Assembly: GCF_022662535.1 (NCBI RefSeq)
Contig: NZ_JAKQYM010000012.1
Span: 1-40,630, forward strand
Length of the DNA stretch: 40,630 nt
Origin: Polaribacter marinus
GTDB taxonomy: Bacteria; Bacteroidota; Bacteroidia; Flavobacteriales; Flavobacteriaceae
Direction of reading: 5' to 3'
The position numbers and the translations under genes are program-made. Numbering within the stretch: the first letter of the stretch is position 1; every line of letters begins with the position of its first letter. Of this stretch, positions 8,835-18,138 are shown piece by piece. The notes under the pieces were generated by a model, which did not search any database, was not told the DNA's origin, and worked only from the letters and a program-made list of their open reading frames with translations.

Positions 8835-11800
8835 TTAAAATTTAAAGCCTAAACCAATAGCAAGTCTCATTCCATCTATACTTTTAAATGTAGCAACATT
8901 AGCACCAAACATACCTGCAGCATCAAAGAAGATACCACCACCATAAGAAGTATTCCAATCTTTAAAAGCACCTGGAGTTACTGTTAAACTTTGTTGTCCC
9001 CAAACTGTTCCATAATCAAAACCTCCATAAATACCAATGTTTAATGGTACCAAACTTGTTTTTACTTTACTTAAAAGTAAACGAATGTCTGATGAATGAT
9101 AAAAAGAATTTTTACCTGTAAAACGTTGATTTCTAAAACCTCTTAAACCATTTTTATTACCTCCAATACTTGCAGCTTGATAAAATTCATATCCATCTCC
9201 AAAAGTAAAATGTGATTTGAATTTAGTAGCAAAAACTAATTTACCATTGGAAGAAAGTTTTTGATTGAAAGAAATAGAAGGAATTAAATAACCAAAATTA
9301 TTACTGTTTTTTAAGCTAGAAGTATAACCTACTTTTAATTCAGTTTTCATTCCATTGGTTGTAAAAGCAGCATTGTCTGCATTTTCAAATTCATAGCTAG
9401 CTTCTGTGTTTAAAAAGTTTTGATTACTAAAAATTTGATTGTTTGGGGCAAATTGAGTTTCTATAAATCTTCCCGAAGTATTTTCTACTTTGTAATTTTG
9501 AAAATTTACACCTATTTTAATTTTAGCTCCTAAGTCTCCTTTCCAATGAATAAAAGAACCAGCAGTAAGTTGTTTTATTTTAACCCTATTGTAAGCTTCT
9601 TCTTCTAAATCATTTACTACTGGGTTTAAAGAATTATTTCCTAAACCAAAGTAGTTTATCGCAAAATTAGGACTTGTAAAACGAGCTTCTATACCCAAAT
9701 TCCAACTGCCAAAAATATTAGCAAATTCACTAGAATATTCCAATTCAAAACCACTGGTAGCAAAGTAATATGCTGCATATAAAATATGTTGTGAAGAAAA
9801 TGGATTTCTCTCAAAACTGTTTACAGTATATATGTTTGTTAATCCAAGTTTAATACCATCGTCTGGATTAAACCAAATAGAAGGGTTTAAAATATTTAAA
9901 TGACTTGGCATTTTTTTGTAATTGTAAACATTTGTTTCGTAATCATCAGTTAACTTAACTTTTCCTTTATTAGTGGTAAAAGTATTTTTCTTTGATTTAA
10001 AATCGTAGATTTTAACCTTGTCACCATTAATAATATTATAAGTATCATTATTTTGACCACCAATAATTCTTATTTTTATGAAGTCTTTGGCTTCACCTTT
10101 TACCACAAAAGTGTCATCATCATCTAAACCGTAAACCCAAATTTCTTTAGTTTCAGATTTGTAGTAAGTTCTTTCATGAAAAATAGCTCCTTTCTCTCCT
10201 TTTTTTATACGGTATCCAGTAATTTTAGTTGCTCCGTTTTGCAACCTCTCAATATCAAACCAATCATCTTTATGAGTACCTCTTATTACTTGATATTTAT
10301 TCATGTAATTAAAATACATATCAGAAATCTTCTGTAAATTACTTCTTCTACCTTGTAGTTTTTTCTTTATTTCTATAATAGTTTCGTCTTTTACTTCGTC
10401 TGGAAAAAGCGTAAAAGCATCATCTATAATTTCATCTGTAATATTATCCGTTATAAGTTTTACTTGAGCATCCCAATCACTTTTATTAGATTTTGTGATT
10501 AAAGACATGTCTAAAGGATAAGGCTCTAAATTAAACCATTCAGGGCTTTTTAGCTCTTCGCTATAAGCTCTCATTAAGCGTAAAGTAGGGACATTGTTTG
10601 TAGCAAATTTTAGCAAAGCACCATCTCCCATAATAGAAAATGCTTGGTCTCTGTCTCTAGGAATTGGTCTGTAAATTGTTTGTTTACCTTCTTTAAAAAC
10701 TGCCCATCTCCATTGGTCTTCATGTCTATCCCAATCTCCAATTAGCATGTCAAATAAACGTGCTTTTATATAGGCTTTTTCGTCTAAAACGTGATTTTCA
10801 TTTTTGTCTAAATTTTTTAATAAATCATCGGTACTAATTACTTTATCGGCAAAACCAAAACTAGCCTTGTCTCCATGACCAGATGCAGCGCGTTCTTCAA
10901 TCATATATAATTCGTCACCAAATTCAGAATTAAAATGGCCTAAATTATTTTGTTTTGGAACGTAATATAAAACGGGATTTGTATGATATACGCCAATAGC
11001 GTCAGATAATTTCCCTATTGTAAAAGGAGCGTAAGGGTGTGAGCCCGTAAATACATCCATTAATAAATCTTCTGTAGCTGTATTATTAAATTGACCTTCT
11101 ATATATTGGTCTTGAAAAGCTACTGCTTGTAAATATTGTACAGCATTTTTACGCAATGCACGCATTACATATTCTCTTCCTTTTTTATCTTTTAATCTTA
11201 ACGATTTTGATTGATGTCCTCCTCCTTTTCTAACAGGTGTTAAGCCTCCAAAAAGTGTGTCTAAGTCTACGGTTGGTGCATTTACTTTAGTACCAAAATA
11301 TTTTCTATAACGTTCTCCCCACAAATAACGATAAAAGCCACTTTTACTAACTTCTTCTTCAGTATAAATAGAGACCTTTTTTTCTGTTAATTTATTTTTA
11401 GGAAATGTTGTAAAAGTTTTCTTTTCGTTAGCTGGCAAAACATCTGTTTGGTATACAATTTTATTGTCTTTTACCGTATAAAAACTAACTTTAGAAGAGC
11501 CATCTTTATAAACATCTAATTTAGCAAAACCTTTAGCAGCATATGTAAATTTAGCTGAGCCAGTTAATTTTGTAGGTGTTGTTTTAGATCCAGAACCACT
11601 AATTATTTGTGGAAGATTGTCTTTTACAATGTATTGTAAATTATGATCATGACCCGAAACAAAAATAGTTTTATCGTTTTCTTGAGAAATGGTAATTAGA
11701 TGTTTTTTTAGTTCGTTGTATTTTTTATTCTGTATGTCTGTGTTAGAAAGCCCAGAAGTTTTTCTGATTAAATTTTTTATAGAGCCTAAAACGGGAGCAG

Positions 11801-12527
11801 GATTCATATGACTTCCAAAAGAGTATTTTCCTCCATGAGAACCATTTGTAAACATTGGGTGATGCATGGCAATAATGGTTGTTTTTCCACGAGATTTTTT
11901 AATTAATCCTTCAAATTCATCAAAGAATTTTGCTCTAGTTTTTATTTCACAATTGTCATTTATTGTTGGATGTTTGTCCCAATTAGTTAAATACCAATGT
12001 GTATCTACAATTATTAAAATGATGTCTTTAGATATTTCTACTTTTTCTAAAGGACAACCATTTTGTGGTAAAAAAGATTTTTTTCCTAACACTTTTTCAA
12101 CTAATTTTTCTTCTCTCTTTAATCCGTCTAAACCGTGATACCAATCATGGTTTCCAGGAATAAAAATTGACTTTCCTTTAAAGTTTTTAGCAACATCGGT
12201 TTGTGCTTCAATTCTTCTTTTGGCTAAAGGATAATTTTTAGAATCTTTATTTGGAATTCCAGTTTCATAAACATTATCTCCTAAAAAAAGTAACGTTGAA
12301 TTCTTTGATGAATTTTTAATCTTACTGTTTAAATAGTTTAAAGCCGGTGAGTTTTCTGTTAAAGTCGAATTTCCAGCATCTCCTATTAAATAAAATGTGT
12401 GCTCTATTTTTGATGTAGTTTCTGAAGTATTCTGCTTACTATCGTTAGCGTATTGAGCCTTGTAGGTTGCGCAACTTACTAGCAAGAGCATAAAAAGGAT
12501 GTATAAAATAGAGTTAATTTGTTTCAT
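8835..12527 (-). CDS. lipoprotein fusing a calcineurin-like phosphatase, a kinase-like middle region and an outer-membrane beta-barrel
   Basis: I place the start at 12527 (MKQINSIL, 1230 aa) because it opens a clean lipoprotein signal with lipobox LVSC (Cys19); the frame's earlier ATG at 12605 would add 26 residues overlapping the upstream gene. Metallophosphoesterase motifs are GDAGN (49-53), GDN (83-85), GNHD (125-128), HHP (222-224) and GHDH (292-295). The middle region has GGGHQSK (435-441), a basic YVMRALRK (453-460), EE (544-545), DWDRHEDQW (598-606) and PRDRDQAF (623-630). That order resembles a glycine loop, a DRH catalytic loop and a metal aspartate of atypical Fam20/PI4K-like kinases; this is my inference. 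The C-terminal third is strand-rich and ends in Phe (GLGFKF), as outer-membrane barrels do. Confidence 0.85.
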   Translation of the reverse strand: MKQINSILYILFMLLLVSCATYKAQYANDSKQNTSETTSKIEHTFYLIGDAGNSTLTENSPALNYLNSKIKNSSKNSTLLFLGDNVYETGIPNKDSKNYPLAKRRIEAQTDVAKNFKGKSIFIPGNHDWYHGLDGLKREEKLVEKVLGKKSFLPQNGCPLEKVEISKDIILIIVDTHWYLTNWDKHPTINDNCEIKTRAKFFDEFEGLIKKSRGKTTIIAMHHPMFTNGSHGGKYSFGSHMNPAPVLGSIKNLIRKTSGLSNTDIQNKKYNELKKHLITISQENDKTIFVSGHDHNLQYIVKDNLPQIISGSGSKTTPTKLTGSAKFTYAAKGFAKLDVYKDGSSKVSFYTVKDNKIVYQTDVLPANEKKTFTTFPKNKLTEKKVSIYTEEEVSKSGFYRYLWGERYRKYFGTKVNAPTVDLDTLFGGLTPVRKGGGHQSKSLRLKDKKGREYVMRALRKNAVQYLQAVAFQDQYIEGQFNNTATEDLLMDVFTGSHPYAPFTIGKLSDAIGVYHTNPVLYYVPKQNNLGHFNSEFGDELYMIEERAASGHGDKASFGFADKVISTDDLLKNLDKNENHVLDEKAYIKARLFDMLIGDWDRHEDQWRWAVFKEGKQTIYRPIPRDRDQAFSIMGDGALLKFATNNVPTLRLMRAYSEELKSPEWFNLEPYPLDMSLITKSNKSDWDAQVKLITDNITDEIIDDAFTLFPDEVKDETIIEIKKKLQGRRSNLQKISDMYFNYMNKYQVIRGTHKDDWFDIERLQNGATKITGYRIKKGEKGAIFHERTYYKSETKEIWVYGLDDDDTFVVKGEAKDFIKIRIIGGQNNDTYNIINGDKVKIYDFKSKKNTFTTNKGKVKLTDDYETNVYNYKKMPSHLNILNPSIWFNPDDGIKLGLTNIYTVNSFERNPFSSQHILYAAYYFATSGFELEYSSEFANIFGSWNLGIEARFTSPNFAINYFGLGNNSLNPVVNDLEEEAYNRVKIKQLTAGSFIHWKGDLGAKIKIGVNFQNYKVENTSGRFIETQFAPNNQIFSNQNFLNTEASYEFENADNAAFTTNGMKTELKVGYTSSLKNSNNFGYLIPSISFNQKLSSNGKLVFATKFKSHFTFGDGYEFYQAASIGGNKNGLRGFRNQRFTGKNSFYHSSDIRLLLSKVKTSLVPLNIGIYGGFDYGTVWGQQSLTVTPGAFKDWNTSYGGGIFFDAAGMFGANVATFKSIDGMRLAIGLGFKF

Positions 12528-12561
12528 AGATTTTTTTTTGATAAAGGTAAAAATATTGATT

Positions 12562-13155
12562 TTAAATGAATTTCTTGTATAATATGTAATCTTCTTGTGT
12601 ATCAATATCTAAAAAAGGTTTTTTTCTTTTAATTTTAATGACTTGAAATTGATCTTTTTGTAGAAAATCTTTAGCTCCTTTATCTCCTTTTATTGTTAGA
12701 AGTTTCTCAAAATAAATTGCTGGAAAAATAGCAGGAACTCCAGCGTTTTTAGAATAACTTGTGGAAATTATTTTTGTAGGATTTTCTAGTGAAATTTTTA
12801 TAATTTCATTTAAATAAACATCATCAACATCGGGTTGATCTGCTAATAAAATTAAAACAGCATTAAATTCTGGATGATTTTTTTGAATATAAGCAACTCC
12901 ACAAACAAGACTTGAACTTAAGCCATCTTCAAAATTCTTATTTAAAAGATATTTAATGTTTTTTGATGCAGTGTTTGCTTTAATTTTGGATGCATTTGCA
13001 CCTAAAACACAAAAAATATTTTTAGGAGTTACCTTTTGTGCATTTTCTAAGGTGATTTCGAGTAAGGTTTTATTGTTGATTTTTAGCAGTTGTTTAATCT
13101 CTTTCATTCGGGAAGATTTTCCTGCGGCTAAAACTAAAATGGCTATAGAATTCAT
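12562..13155 (-). CDS. MobA/MocA-like nucleotidyltransferase
   Basis: This 197-residue NTP transferase has the nucleotide-binding signature LAAGKSSRMKEIKQLL (9-24) and the metal aspartate segment LLADQPDVD (103-111). Close relatives are MocA, which makes molybdopterin cytosine dinucleotide, and MobA; the neighbouring xdhC favours a molybdenum-cofactor role. It begins three bases after the xdhC stop, so the two are an operon. The phosphatase lipoprotein follows 34 bases downstream. No molybdoenzyme structural gene lies in the window. Confidence 0.85.
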   Translation of the reverse strand: MNSIAILVLAAGKSSRMKEIKQLLKINNKTLLEITLENAQKVTPKNIFCVLGANASKIKANTASKNIKYLLNKNFEDGLSSSLVCGVAYIQKNHPEFNAVLILLADQPDVDDVYLNEIIKISLENPTKIISTSYSKNAGVPAIFPAIYFEKLLTIKGDKGAKDFLQKDQFQVIKIKRKKPFLDIDTQEDYILYKKFI

Positions 13156-13158
13156 TTT

Positions 13159-14178
13159 TTAAGGATGAATTTTACCTGTTAATTTTCTTAAAGAAAACGG
13201 TTCTTTTTCTTTGATTACTGATAAAATTTCTGCAATAATCGAAACGGAAATTTCTTCTGGAGTTTGTGCACCAATATGCAAACCCGCAGGGGTGTATATC
13301 TTATCTAGAAATTCATCTGAAATATCTGGTATAAAATTAAAAAGCTCATTAAATAAACGTTCTCTTCTATTAGGAGCTCCCAAAATCCCTATGTATTTAG
13401 GTTGATATTCGGCTAGTTTTATAACATATTTTAAATCTTGTACATAACTATGATTCATGATTACAATAGCTGTATTTTTTTCAATACTAGAAAACCGAAT
13501 ACTTTCTGGAGAATCTCCAATGACAGAGTTGGCTCCAGGAAAATCTGATAATTGTTTGCTGTCTTTTGCAGAGGTAACCACATCAATCTCCCATCCTAAA
13601 TTAGAGGCAATTTTACACAACTTTACAGCATCATGTTCACCTCCAATAATAATCAATCTAAAAGAAGGTTGTAAAATTTGGGTGAATACATCAAGAGAAT
13701 CTTTTAAACGAACGTTAAAAGAATCTGAAAACTTAAATTGTTGATGATTGTTAAATGTAACCAGAGAACCAAAATGTCCAAAAACTTCATCTGCTTTTGT
13801 AAAATGACTTTCAATTTTTATGATTTCTCTTTTTAAATTTGCTTCAGAAAATGAGTTTAAAAAATTATCAGCAATCAAAAAAGGTTCAATTAAAATATAT
13901 AAAATGCCTTCGCAACCTAGTCGATATCTGCCGTCATAAGTAATAACTTTAGGCTTATTATCGCTAAAAACACTTTTAGATCTATGTATGATTTCCTTTT
14001 CTACACAGCCTCCACTAACAGCTCCAACCGATTGTAAATCTTCAGAAATTAACATTCTAACTCCAGGTTTTCTGTAAGAAGAACCTTCTAAAAAAACGAC
14101 TGTAGCTAGTACATTTTTCAATCCTTTTTGTTGATTGATAATAGCTTGATTGATAATTTCTTTGAGTTCGTGAATCAT
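13159..14178 (-). CDS. xdhC: XdhC/CoxI family molybdenum-cofactor insertion protein
   Basis: This 339-residue protein has the N-terminal XdhC domain, with VFLEGSSYRKPGVRMLIS and GAVSGGCVEKEI (about 28-62), and the C-terminal Rossmann domain from about residue 182 (LIIIGGEHDAVKLCKIA), ending with YIGILGAPNRR and GLHIGAQTPEEIS. XdhC binds molybdenum cofactor, aids its sulfuration and delivers it to xanthine-dehydrogenase-type enzymes. It is the first gene of the xdhC-mocA pair. The 42 bases before it show no clear promoter element. Confidence 0.93.
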   Translation of the reverse strand: MIHELKEIINQAIINQQKGLKNVLATVVFLEGSSYRKPGVRMLISEDLQSVGAVSGGCVEKEIIHRSKSVFSDNKPKVITYDGRYRLGCEGILYILIEPFLIADNFLNSFSEANLKREIIKIESHFTKADEVFGHFGSLVTFNNHQQFKFSDSFNVRLKDSLDVFTQILQPSFRLIIIGGEHDAVKLCKIASNLGWEIDVVTSAKDSKQLSDFPGANSVIGDSPESIRFSSIEKNTAIVIMNHSYVQDLKYVIKLAEYQPKYIGILGAPNRRERLFNELFNFIPDISDEFLDKIYTPAGLHIGAQTPEEISVSIIAEILSVIKEKEPFSLRKLTGKIHP

Positions 14179-14220
14179 TAATTAAATAGGATTAGACCAC
14201 TAAAATACTATTTTTTAGAT

Positions 14221-15777
14221 TTATGAACTACAAGACAACATAGAACAACCAACTTTATCCCTTGCCCATTCAGGCCTTTTTGCAAACCATTTTTCGTGTT
14301 TTGCTTGTTCTGAATATGGTTTTTTTAAGAGTTCAAATAATTCATTAATTAAACTGTAATTTCCTTTGTTTGCTTCATCAATTGCCATTTGAGACATGTA
14401 ATTTCTAAGCACATATTTAGGGTTTGTCAAATCCATTTTCTTTTTTCTTTCTTCGGATGAAATGCGTTCTATAGCAAGTCTATCTGCGTATTTTTTAAAC
14501 CAATTATTCCATCGGTTTTCAACTTCTTTAGAAAGATTTTTTAAATCATAAAAAGCATTTTCTATCAATTTTAAAGCAGTTGTTTCATCAGAAAAACGAC
14601 TTAAGTTTCTAAAGAAAATAGTCATGTCTGTTTCTACCAATTGTAAATTATCTTCTAATTCTTGTATCAATTTTAAATCTTCTTCATCGGAAGAAACCAA
14701 ACCTAATTTGGATTTCATCATCTGTAAAGATTGGGTTTCAAAATCGATTTTATATTGCTCTAAAATGGAGTTTAAAGGTGCTACTTCTTCAATGATTGGA
14801 TACAAAGCATTTGCCAATTGATACAAGTTCCACAAACCAATATTTGGCTGATTTCCGTAACGGTAACGTTTGTGTTGGCTATCGGTTGTATTTGGTGTCC
14901 AGCCAAAATCGAAACCTTCTAACCATCCGTAAGGTCCGAAATCTATGGTTAAACCTAAGATAGACATGTTATCTGTATTCATTACCCCGTGTACAAAACC
15001 CACACGTTGCCAGTCGATAATCATTTTTAAAGTACGCTCAGAAACTTCCTTAAAAAAGTTGATATAACTTTCTTTTGATGGAGTTCCTAAATGCGAAAAA
15101 TGATGTTTGATGGTATAATCAACTAACTTCTTTAAGTTTTTGGTGTCTTTTCTAGCGGCAAAAATTTCAAAACTACCAAAACGTAGAAAACTCGGAGATA
15201 CTCTAGCAACAATGGCTCCTTTTTCATACGCCGGATTTCCATCATATAAAACATCTCGTAAAACATCATCACCAGATAAGCTTAAAGACAAAGACCTTGT
15301 GGTTGGTACATTTAAATAAAACATGGCTTCTGCACACAAATATTCTCTGATAGAAGAACGTAAAACCGCCAAACCATCTGCAGTTCTAGAATATGGCGTT
15401 TCACCAGCTCCTTTTAATTGTATTTTCCAGTTTTTATGTTGATGCTCAATTTCAAATAAATTAATGGCTCTACCGTCTCCTAATTGTCCTGCCCAATTGC
15501 CAAATTGATGTCCAGCATAACACATGGCATAAGGTGATGTGTTTGGATAAATTTCGTTTCCCGTAACAATATTTTTAAAGAATTCAGATGCTGTTTCTTC
15601 TTTAGAAATCCCTAATTCAGCTGCCATTTCTTGCGAAACGTGTAATACTTCCGGTTGTGCTGTTTTCTTTGGTTTAACAAAAGAAAAAGCAGCATTTTCT
15701 ACTTGTCTTCTAGTGTTTTCTAAATTAGTATCAGAAGGTAATTCTGCGGTAAAAGTATTTTTTATGTTGAGCTTCAT
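14221..15777 (-). CDS. selO: protein adenylyltransferase SelO
   Basis: This 518-residue SelO (YdiU) transfers AMP from ATP to Ser/Thr/Tyr of proteins using a kinase fold with inverted ATP. Visible motifs include the N-terminal signature YAGHQFGNWAGQLGDGRA (87-104), the lysine of WKIQLKGAGETPYSR (117-131), HGVMNTDNMS (263-272) with the catalytic Asp/Asn, and the metal aspartate D279 in TIDFGPYGW. The C-terminus ends VGCSMLSCSS, a Cys version of the redox tail that carries selenocysteine in animals. The gene overlaps msrA by four bases (ATGA), so it is translated together with the two methionine sulfoxide reductases, fitting a role in oxidative stress. Confidence 0.96.
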   Translation of the reverse strand: MKLNIKNTFTAELPSDTNLENTRRQVENAAFSFVKPKKTAQPEVLHVSQEMAAELGISKEETASEFFKNIVTGNEIYPNTSPYAMCYAGHQFGNWAGQLGDGRAINLFEIEHQHKNWKIQLKGAGETPYSRTADGLAVLRSSIREYLCAEAMFYLNVPTTRSLSLSLSGDDVLRDVLYDGNPAYEKGAIVARVSPSFLRFGSFEIFAARKDTKNLKKLVDYTIKHHFSHLGTPSKESYINFFKEVSERTLKMIIDWQRVGFVHGVMNTDNMSILGLTIDFGPYGWLEGFDFGWTPNTTDSQHKRYRYGNQPNIGLWNLYQLANALYPIIEEVAPLNSILEQYKIDFETQSLQMMKSKLGLVSSDEEDLKLIQELEDNLQLVETDMTIFFRNLSRFSDETTALKLIENAFYDLKNLSKEVENRWNNWFKKYADRLAIERISSEERKKKMDLTNPKYVLRNYMSQMAIDEANKGNYSLINELFELLKKPYSEQAKHEKWFAKRPEWARDKVGCSMLSCSS

Positions 15778-16310
15778 GCTAATTTATCTGCGTGTAATTT
15801 TCTCAATTTAGTCAATTTTGGTTCAATCACAAAACTGCAATATCCTTGTTCTGTATTTTCTCTGTAAAAATTTTGATGTTCTTGAGTAGCTTTATAAAAA
15901 ATAGGTAAAGCACTTAATTCAGTTACTATTTTGTCTTCATAATAATCTTGAATTTGCTTTAAAACTTCTGTTGCAACCCTTCGTTGATTTTCATCATGAT
16001 AAAAAATTACAGAACGATATTGGGTTCCTCTGTCTGCACCTTGTTGGTTTAAAGTTGTTGGATCGTGCGTGGTCATAAAAATGACTAAAATGTCTTCATA
16101 AGAAATGATGTTTGCATCAAACGTAATTTGAATTACTTCTGCATGACCTGTTAAACCAGAACAAATTTCTCTATAAGTTGGTTCACCCGGAACATTTCCG
16201 CCAGCATAACCAGAAACTACTTTTTCTACACCTTTTATTTCTTGAAATACAGCTTCTGTACACCAAAAACATCCACCACCTAAGGTGGCCATTTGTAATT
16301 TTTTATTCAT
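15774..16310 (-). CDS. msrA: peptide-methionine (S)-S-oxide reductase MsrA
   Basis: This 178-residue enzyme reduces the S-epimer of methionine sulfoxide in proteins. The active-site motif GGGCFWC lies at 11-17, with Cys14 as nucleophile. VVSGYAGG (31-38), PTYREICSGLTGHAEVIQ (44-61) and FYRENTEQGYC (148-158) are family landmarks. It overlaps msrB upstream by eight bases and selO downstream by four, so the three form a tight operon msrB-msrA-selO. Confidence 0.97.
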   Translation of the reverse strand: MNKKLQMATLGGGCFWCTEAVFQEIKGVEKVVSGYAGGNVPGEPTYREICSGLTGHAEVIQITFDANIISYEDILVIFMTTHDPTTLNQQGADRGTQYRSVIFYHDENQRRVATEVLKQIQDYYEDKIVTELSALPIFYKATQEHQNFYRENTEQGYCSFVIEPKLTKLRKLHADKLA

Positions 16311-16752
16311 TTTTATCTAAGACCATCGATTCAGAATTAATACAATAACGCAATCCGCTTGGTTCTGGACCATCAGGGAAAACATGACCTAAATGCCCAT
16401 CACAAGTATTGCACATCACTTCAACTCTAATCATACCAAAAGAAATGTCTTTGTGGTATTTAATAGCATTTTCTTTAACAGGTTGCGTAAAACTGGGCCA
16501 ACCAGAACTAGAGTCAAATTTTATAGTTGAATCAAATAAAGGAGTGTTGCAGCAAACACAGTTGTATTGTCCTTCATCATAAATACTACATAAAGCGCCA
16601 GAATTGGGTCTTTCGGTTCCTTTTTGTCTGGTAATTCTAAATTGTTCTGCGGTTAATTGAGTTCTCCATTCCTTTTCAGATTTTTCAACCCTTTTATCTG
16701 GTGTTGGATTTCCTTTTGTTGTGAAGTTGATAATTTCTTTCCAAGTAAGCAT
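16303..16752 (-). CDS. msrB: peptide-methionine (R)-S-oxide reductase MsrB
   Basis: This 149-residue enzyme reduces the R-epimer of methionine sulfoxide. Zinc ligands are C65/C68 (CVCC) and C114/C117 (CNTC); the catalytic cysteine is C137 in LRYCINS, and C55 is a likely resolving cysteine. SSSGWPSF (81-88) and HLGHVFPDGP (120-129) are conserved. It is the promoter-proximal gene of the msrB-msrA-selO operon. There is no signal peptide, so it acts in the cytosol. Confidence 0.97.
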   Translation of the reverse strand: MLTWKEIINFTTKGNPTPDKRVEKSEKEWRTQLTAEQFRITRQKGTERPNSGALCSIYDEGQYNCVCCNTPLFDSTIKFDSSSGWPSFTQPVKENAIKYHKDISFGMIRVEVMCNTCDGHLGHVFPDGPEPSGLRYCINSESMVLDKNE

Positions 16753-16910
16753 ATTTTCTTTCCTTTCTATATAAGATTGTTATTTTATGATTTGTTTTTT
16801 AGACGTAAAAACACTTGTTATCTTACAAAACTTGCTTAATTTGTGGTTTTGAAAGTTATACCTAAATTTACGACAAAAATTAAATAATTTTAGGTGAATT
16901 TTATTTTATC

Positions 16911-16918
16911 TATTTTTG
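16911..16918 (+). promoter_or_regulatory. -7 element before the HD-PycTM gene
   Basis: TATTTTTG at 16911-16918 matches TAnnTTTG. Transcription would begin near 16923-16925, downstream of the ATG at 16894 but upstream of the ATG at 16936, which supports the later start. No TTG is found at the right distance upstream. Confidence 0.4.
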
Positions 16919-16935
16919 TTATTAAAGATCCTTAT

Positions 16936-18138
16936 ATGAGTACACTAATTGCTGCTGCAGAAAAATATGTTTTTAATTTATTAAACAAAGAATTAGAAAG
17001 AAAATATGTATATCACAATTTGGTGCATACTCAGAGGGTGGTAGAGAAAACGAAAGAACTTGCAGAGAATTTAAGTATTGATAAAGAAGCCACAGAAAAT
17101 TTAGAAATTGCTGCTTGGTTTCATGATACAGGATATATTAAAGGAGCTGTAAATCATGAAAAAGAAAGTGTTAAAATTGCCTCTACATTTTTAAAAAATC
17201 ATGATGTTAGTGATGAAAGAATAGAAGTTATTTCTAGTCTTATTATGGCAACAAAAATAAATCATGAACCAAAAGATGATTTGGAAAGGATAATTGTAGA
17301 TGCTGATTGTGCTCATTTAGCAAGTAAAAATTATTTTGATTATACTTCTTTACTAAGAAAAGAATGGGAATTAACAGGGTTTCAAAATGTATCTGATTTA
17401 GAATGGGTTGAAGGAAATATTGATTTTTTCAGCAAACATCATAAGTTTAATACAGAATACGCTTTGAAAAAATGGTCGAATCCTAAAGAAAAAAATTTAG
17501 CCAAAATGCTAAAAATTCAGAAGGATTTAAAAGAAGATATTAAAAAGTTTAATCAGAAGCAGGAAGCCTTAGAATTAAAAAAAGAGAAAGGGAATGTTCC
17601 TGAACGTGGAGTAGAAACTATGTTTAGAGTTGCTTTAAGAAATCATATCACCTTAAGTGATATTGCAGATACTAAGGCAAATATTTTACTTTCTGTAAAT
17701 GCAATTATTATTTCTTTAGCATTGTCTAATTTACTACCAAAGTTGGATAATCCTTCAAATGGACATTTATTTATACCTACGATTATTTTTATCATTTTTA
17801 CTGTAGCATCTATTGTATTATCTGTTTTGGCTACAAGACCAAACGTAACTGGTGGAAAATTTACTAAAGAAGATGTTGCTAACAAAAAAGTAAACTTACT
17901 TTTTTTTGGGAATTTTCATAAAATGAAATTAGAAGATTTTGAATGGGGAATTCAAGAAATGATGAAAGATAGAGACTATCTGTATGGATCTTTAACTAAA
18001 GATTTATACTTTTTAGGATTGGTGTTAAATAGAAAGTATAGCATTTTAAGGCTTACTTATACCGTTTTTATGATTGGTATTTTGGTAAGTGTTTTAGCCT
18101 TTGCAGTTTCTTTTTATTACCAAGGAATGGCATCTTAA
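16936..18138 (+). CDS. HD-domain protein with C-terminal Pycsar-effector-like membrane domain (PycTM)
   Basis: I choose the ATG at 16936 (400 aa); the frame's upstream ATG at 16894 adds only a 14-residue stretch that overlaps the candidate promoter. The N-terminal HD phosphohydrolase domain shows YHNLVHT (26-32), the HD doublet in FHDTGY (62-67) and DADC (122-125). A charged linker (about 190-225) leads to a domain resembling the Pycsar effector PycTM: RNHITLSDIADTKANILLSVNA (235-256), membrane helices at about 251-268, 280-299 and 374-393. PycTM proteins respond to cyclic pyrimidine nucleotides and damage the membrane in phage defence. No cyclase gene is adjacent. The stop overlaps the convergent gene by four bases. 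Confidence 0.87.
   Translation: MSTLIAAAEKYVFNLLNKELERKYVYHNLVHTQRVVEKTKELAENLSIDKEATENLEIAAWFHDTGYIKGAVNHEKESVKIASTFLKNHDVSDERIEVISSLIMATKINHEPKDDLERIIVDADCAHLASKNYFDYTSLLRKEWELTGFQNVSDLEWVEGNIDFFSKHHKFNTEYALKKWSNPKEKNLAKMLKIQKDLKEDIKKFNQKQEALELKKEKGNVPERGVETMFRVALRNHITLSDIADTKANILLSVNAIIISLALSNLLPKLDNPSNGHLFIPTIIFIIFTVASIVLSVLATRPNVTGGKFTKEDVANKKVNLLFFGNFHKMKLEDFEWGIQEMMKDRDYLYGSLTKDLYFLGLVLNRKYSILRLTYTVFMIGILVSVLAFAVSFYYQGMAS

Noticed and set aside
12528..12605. N-terminal extension of the phosphatase lipoprotein
   Set aside because: It would hide the lipoprotein signal and overlap the upstream gene; the ATG at 12527 is preferred.
16894..16935. N-terminal extension of the HD-PycTM protein
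   Set aside because: It overlaps the likely -7 element, and the HD domain begins normally from the ATG at 16936.
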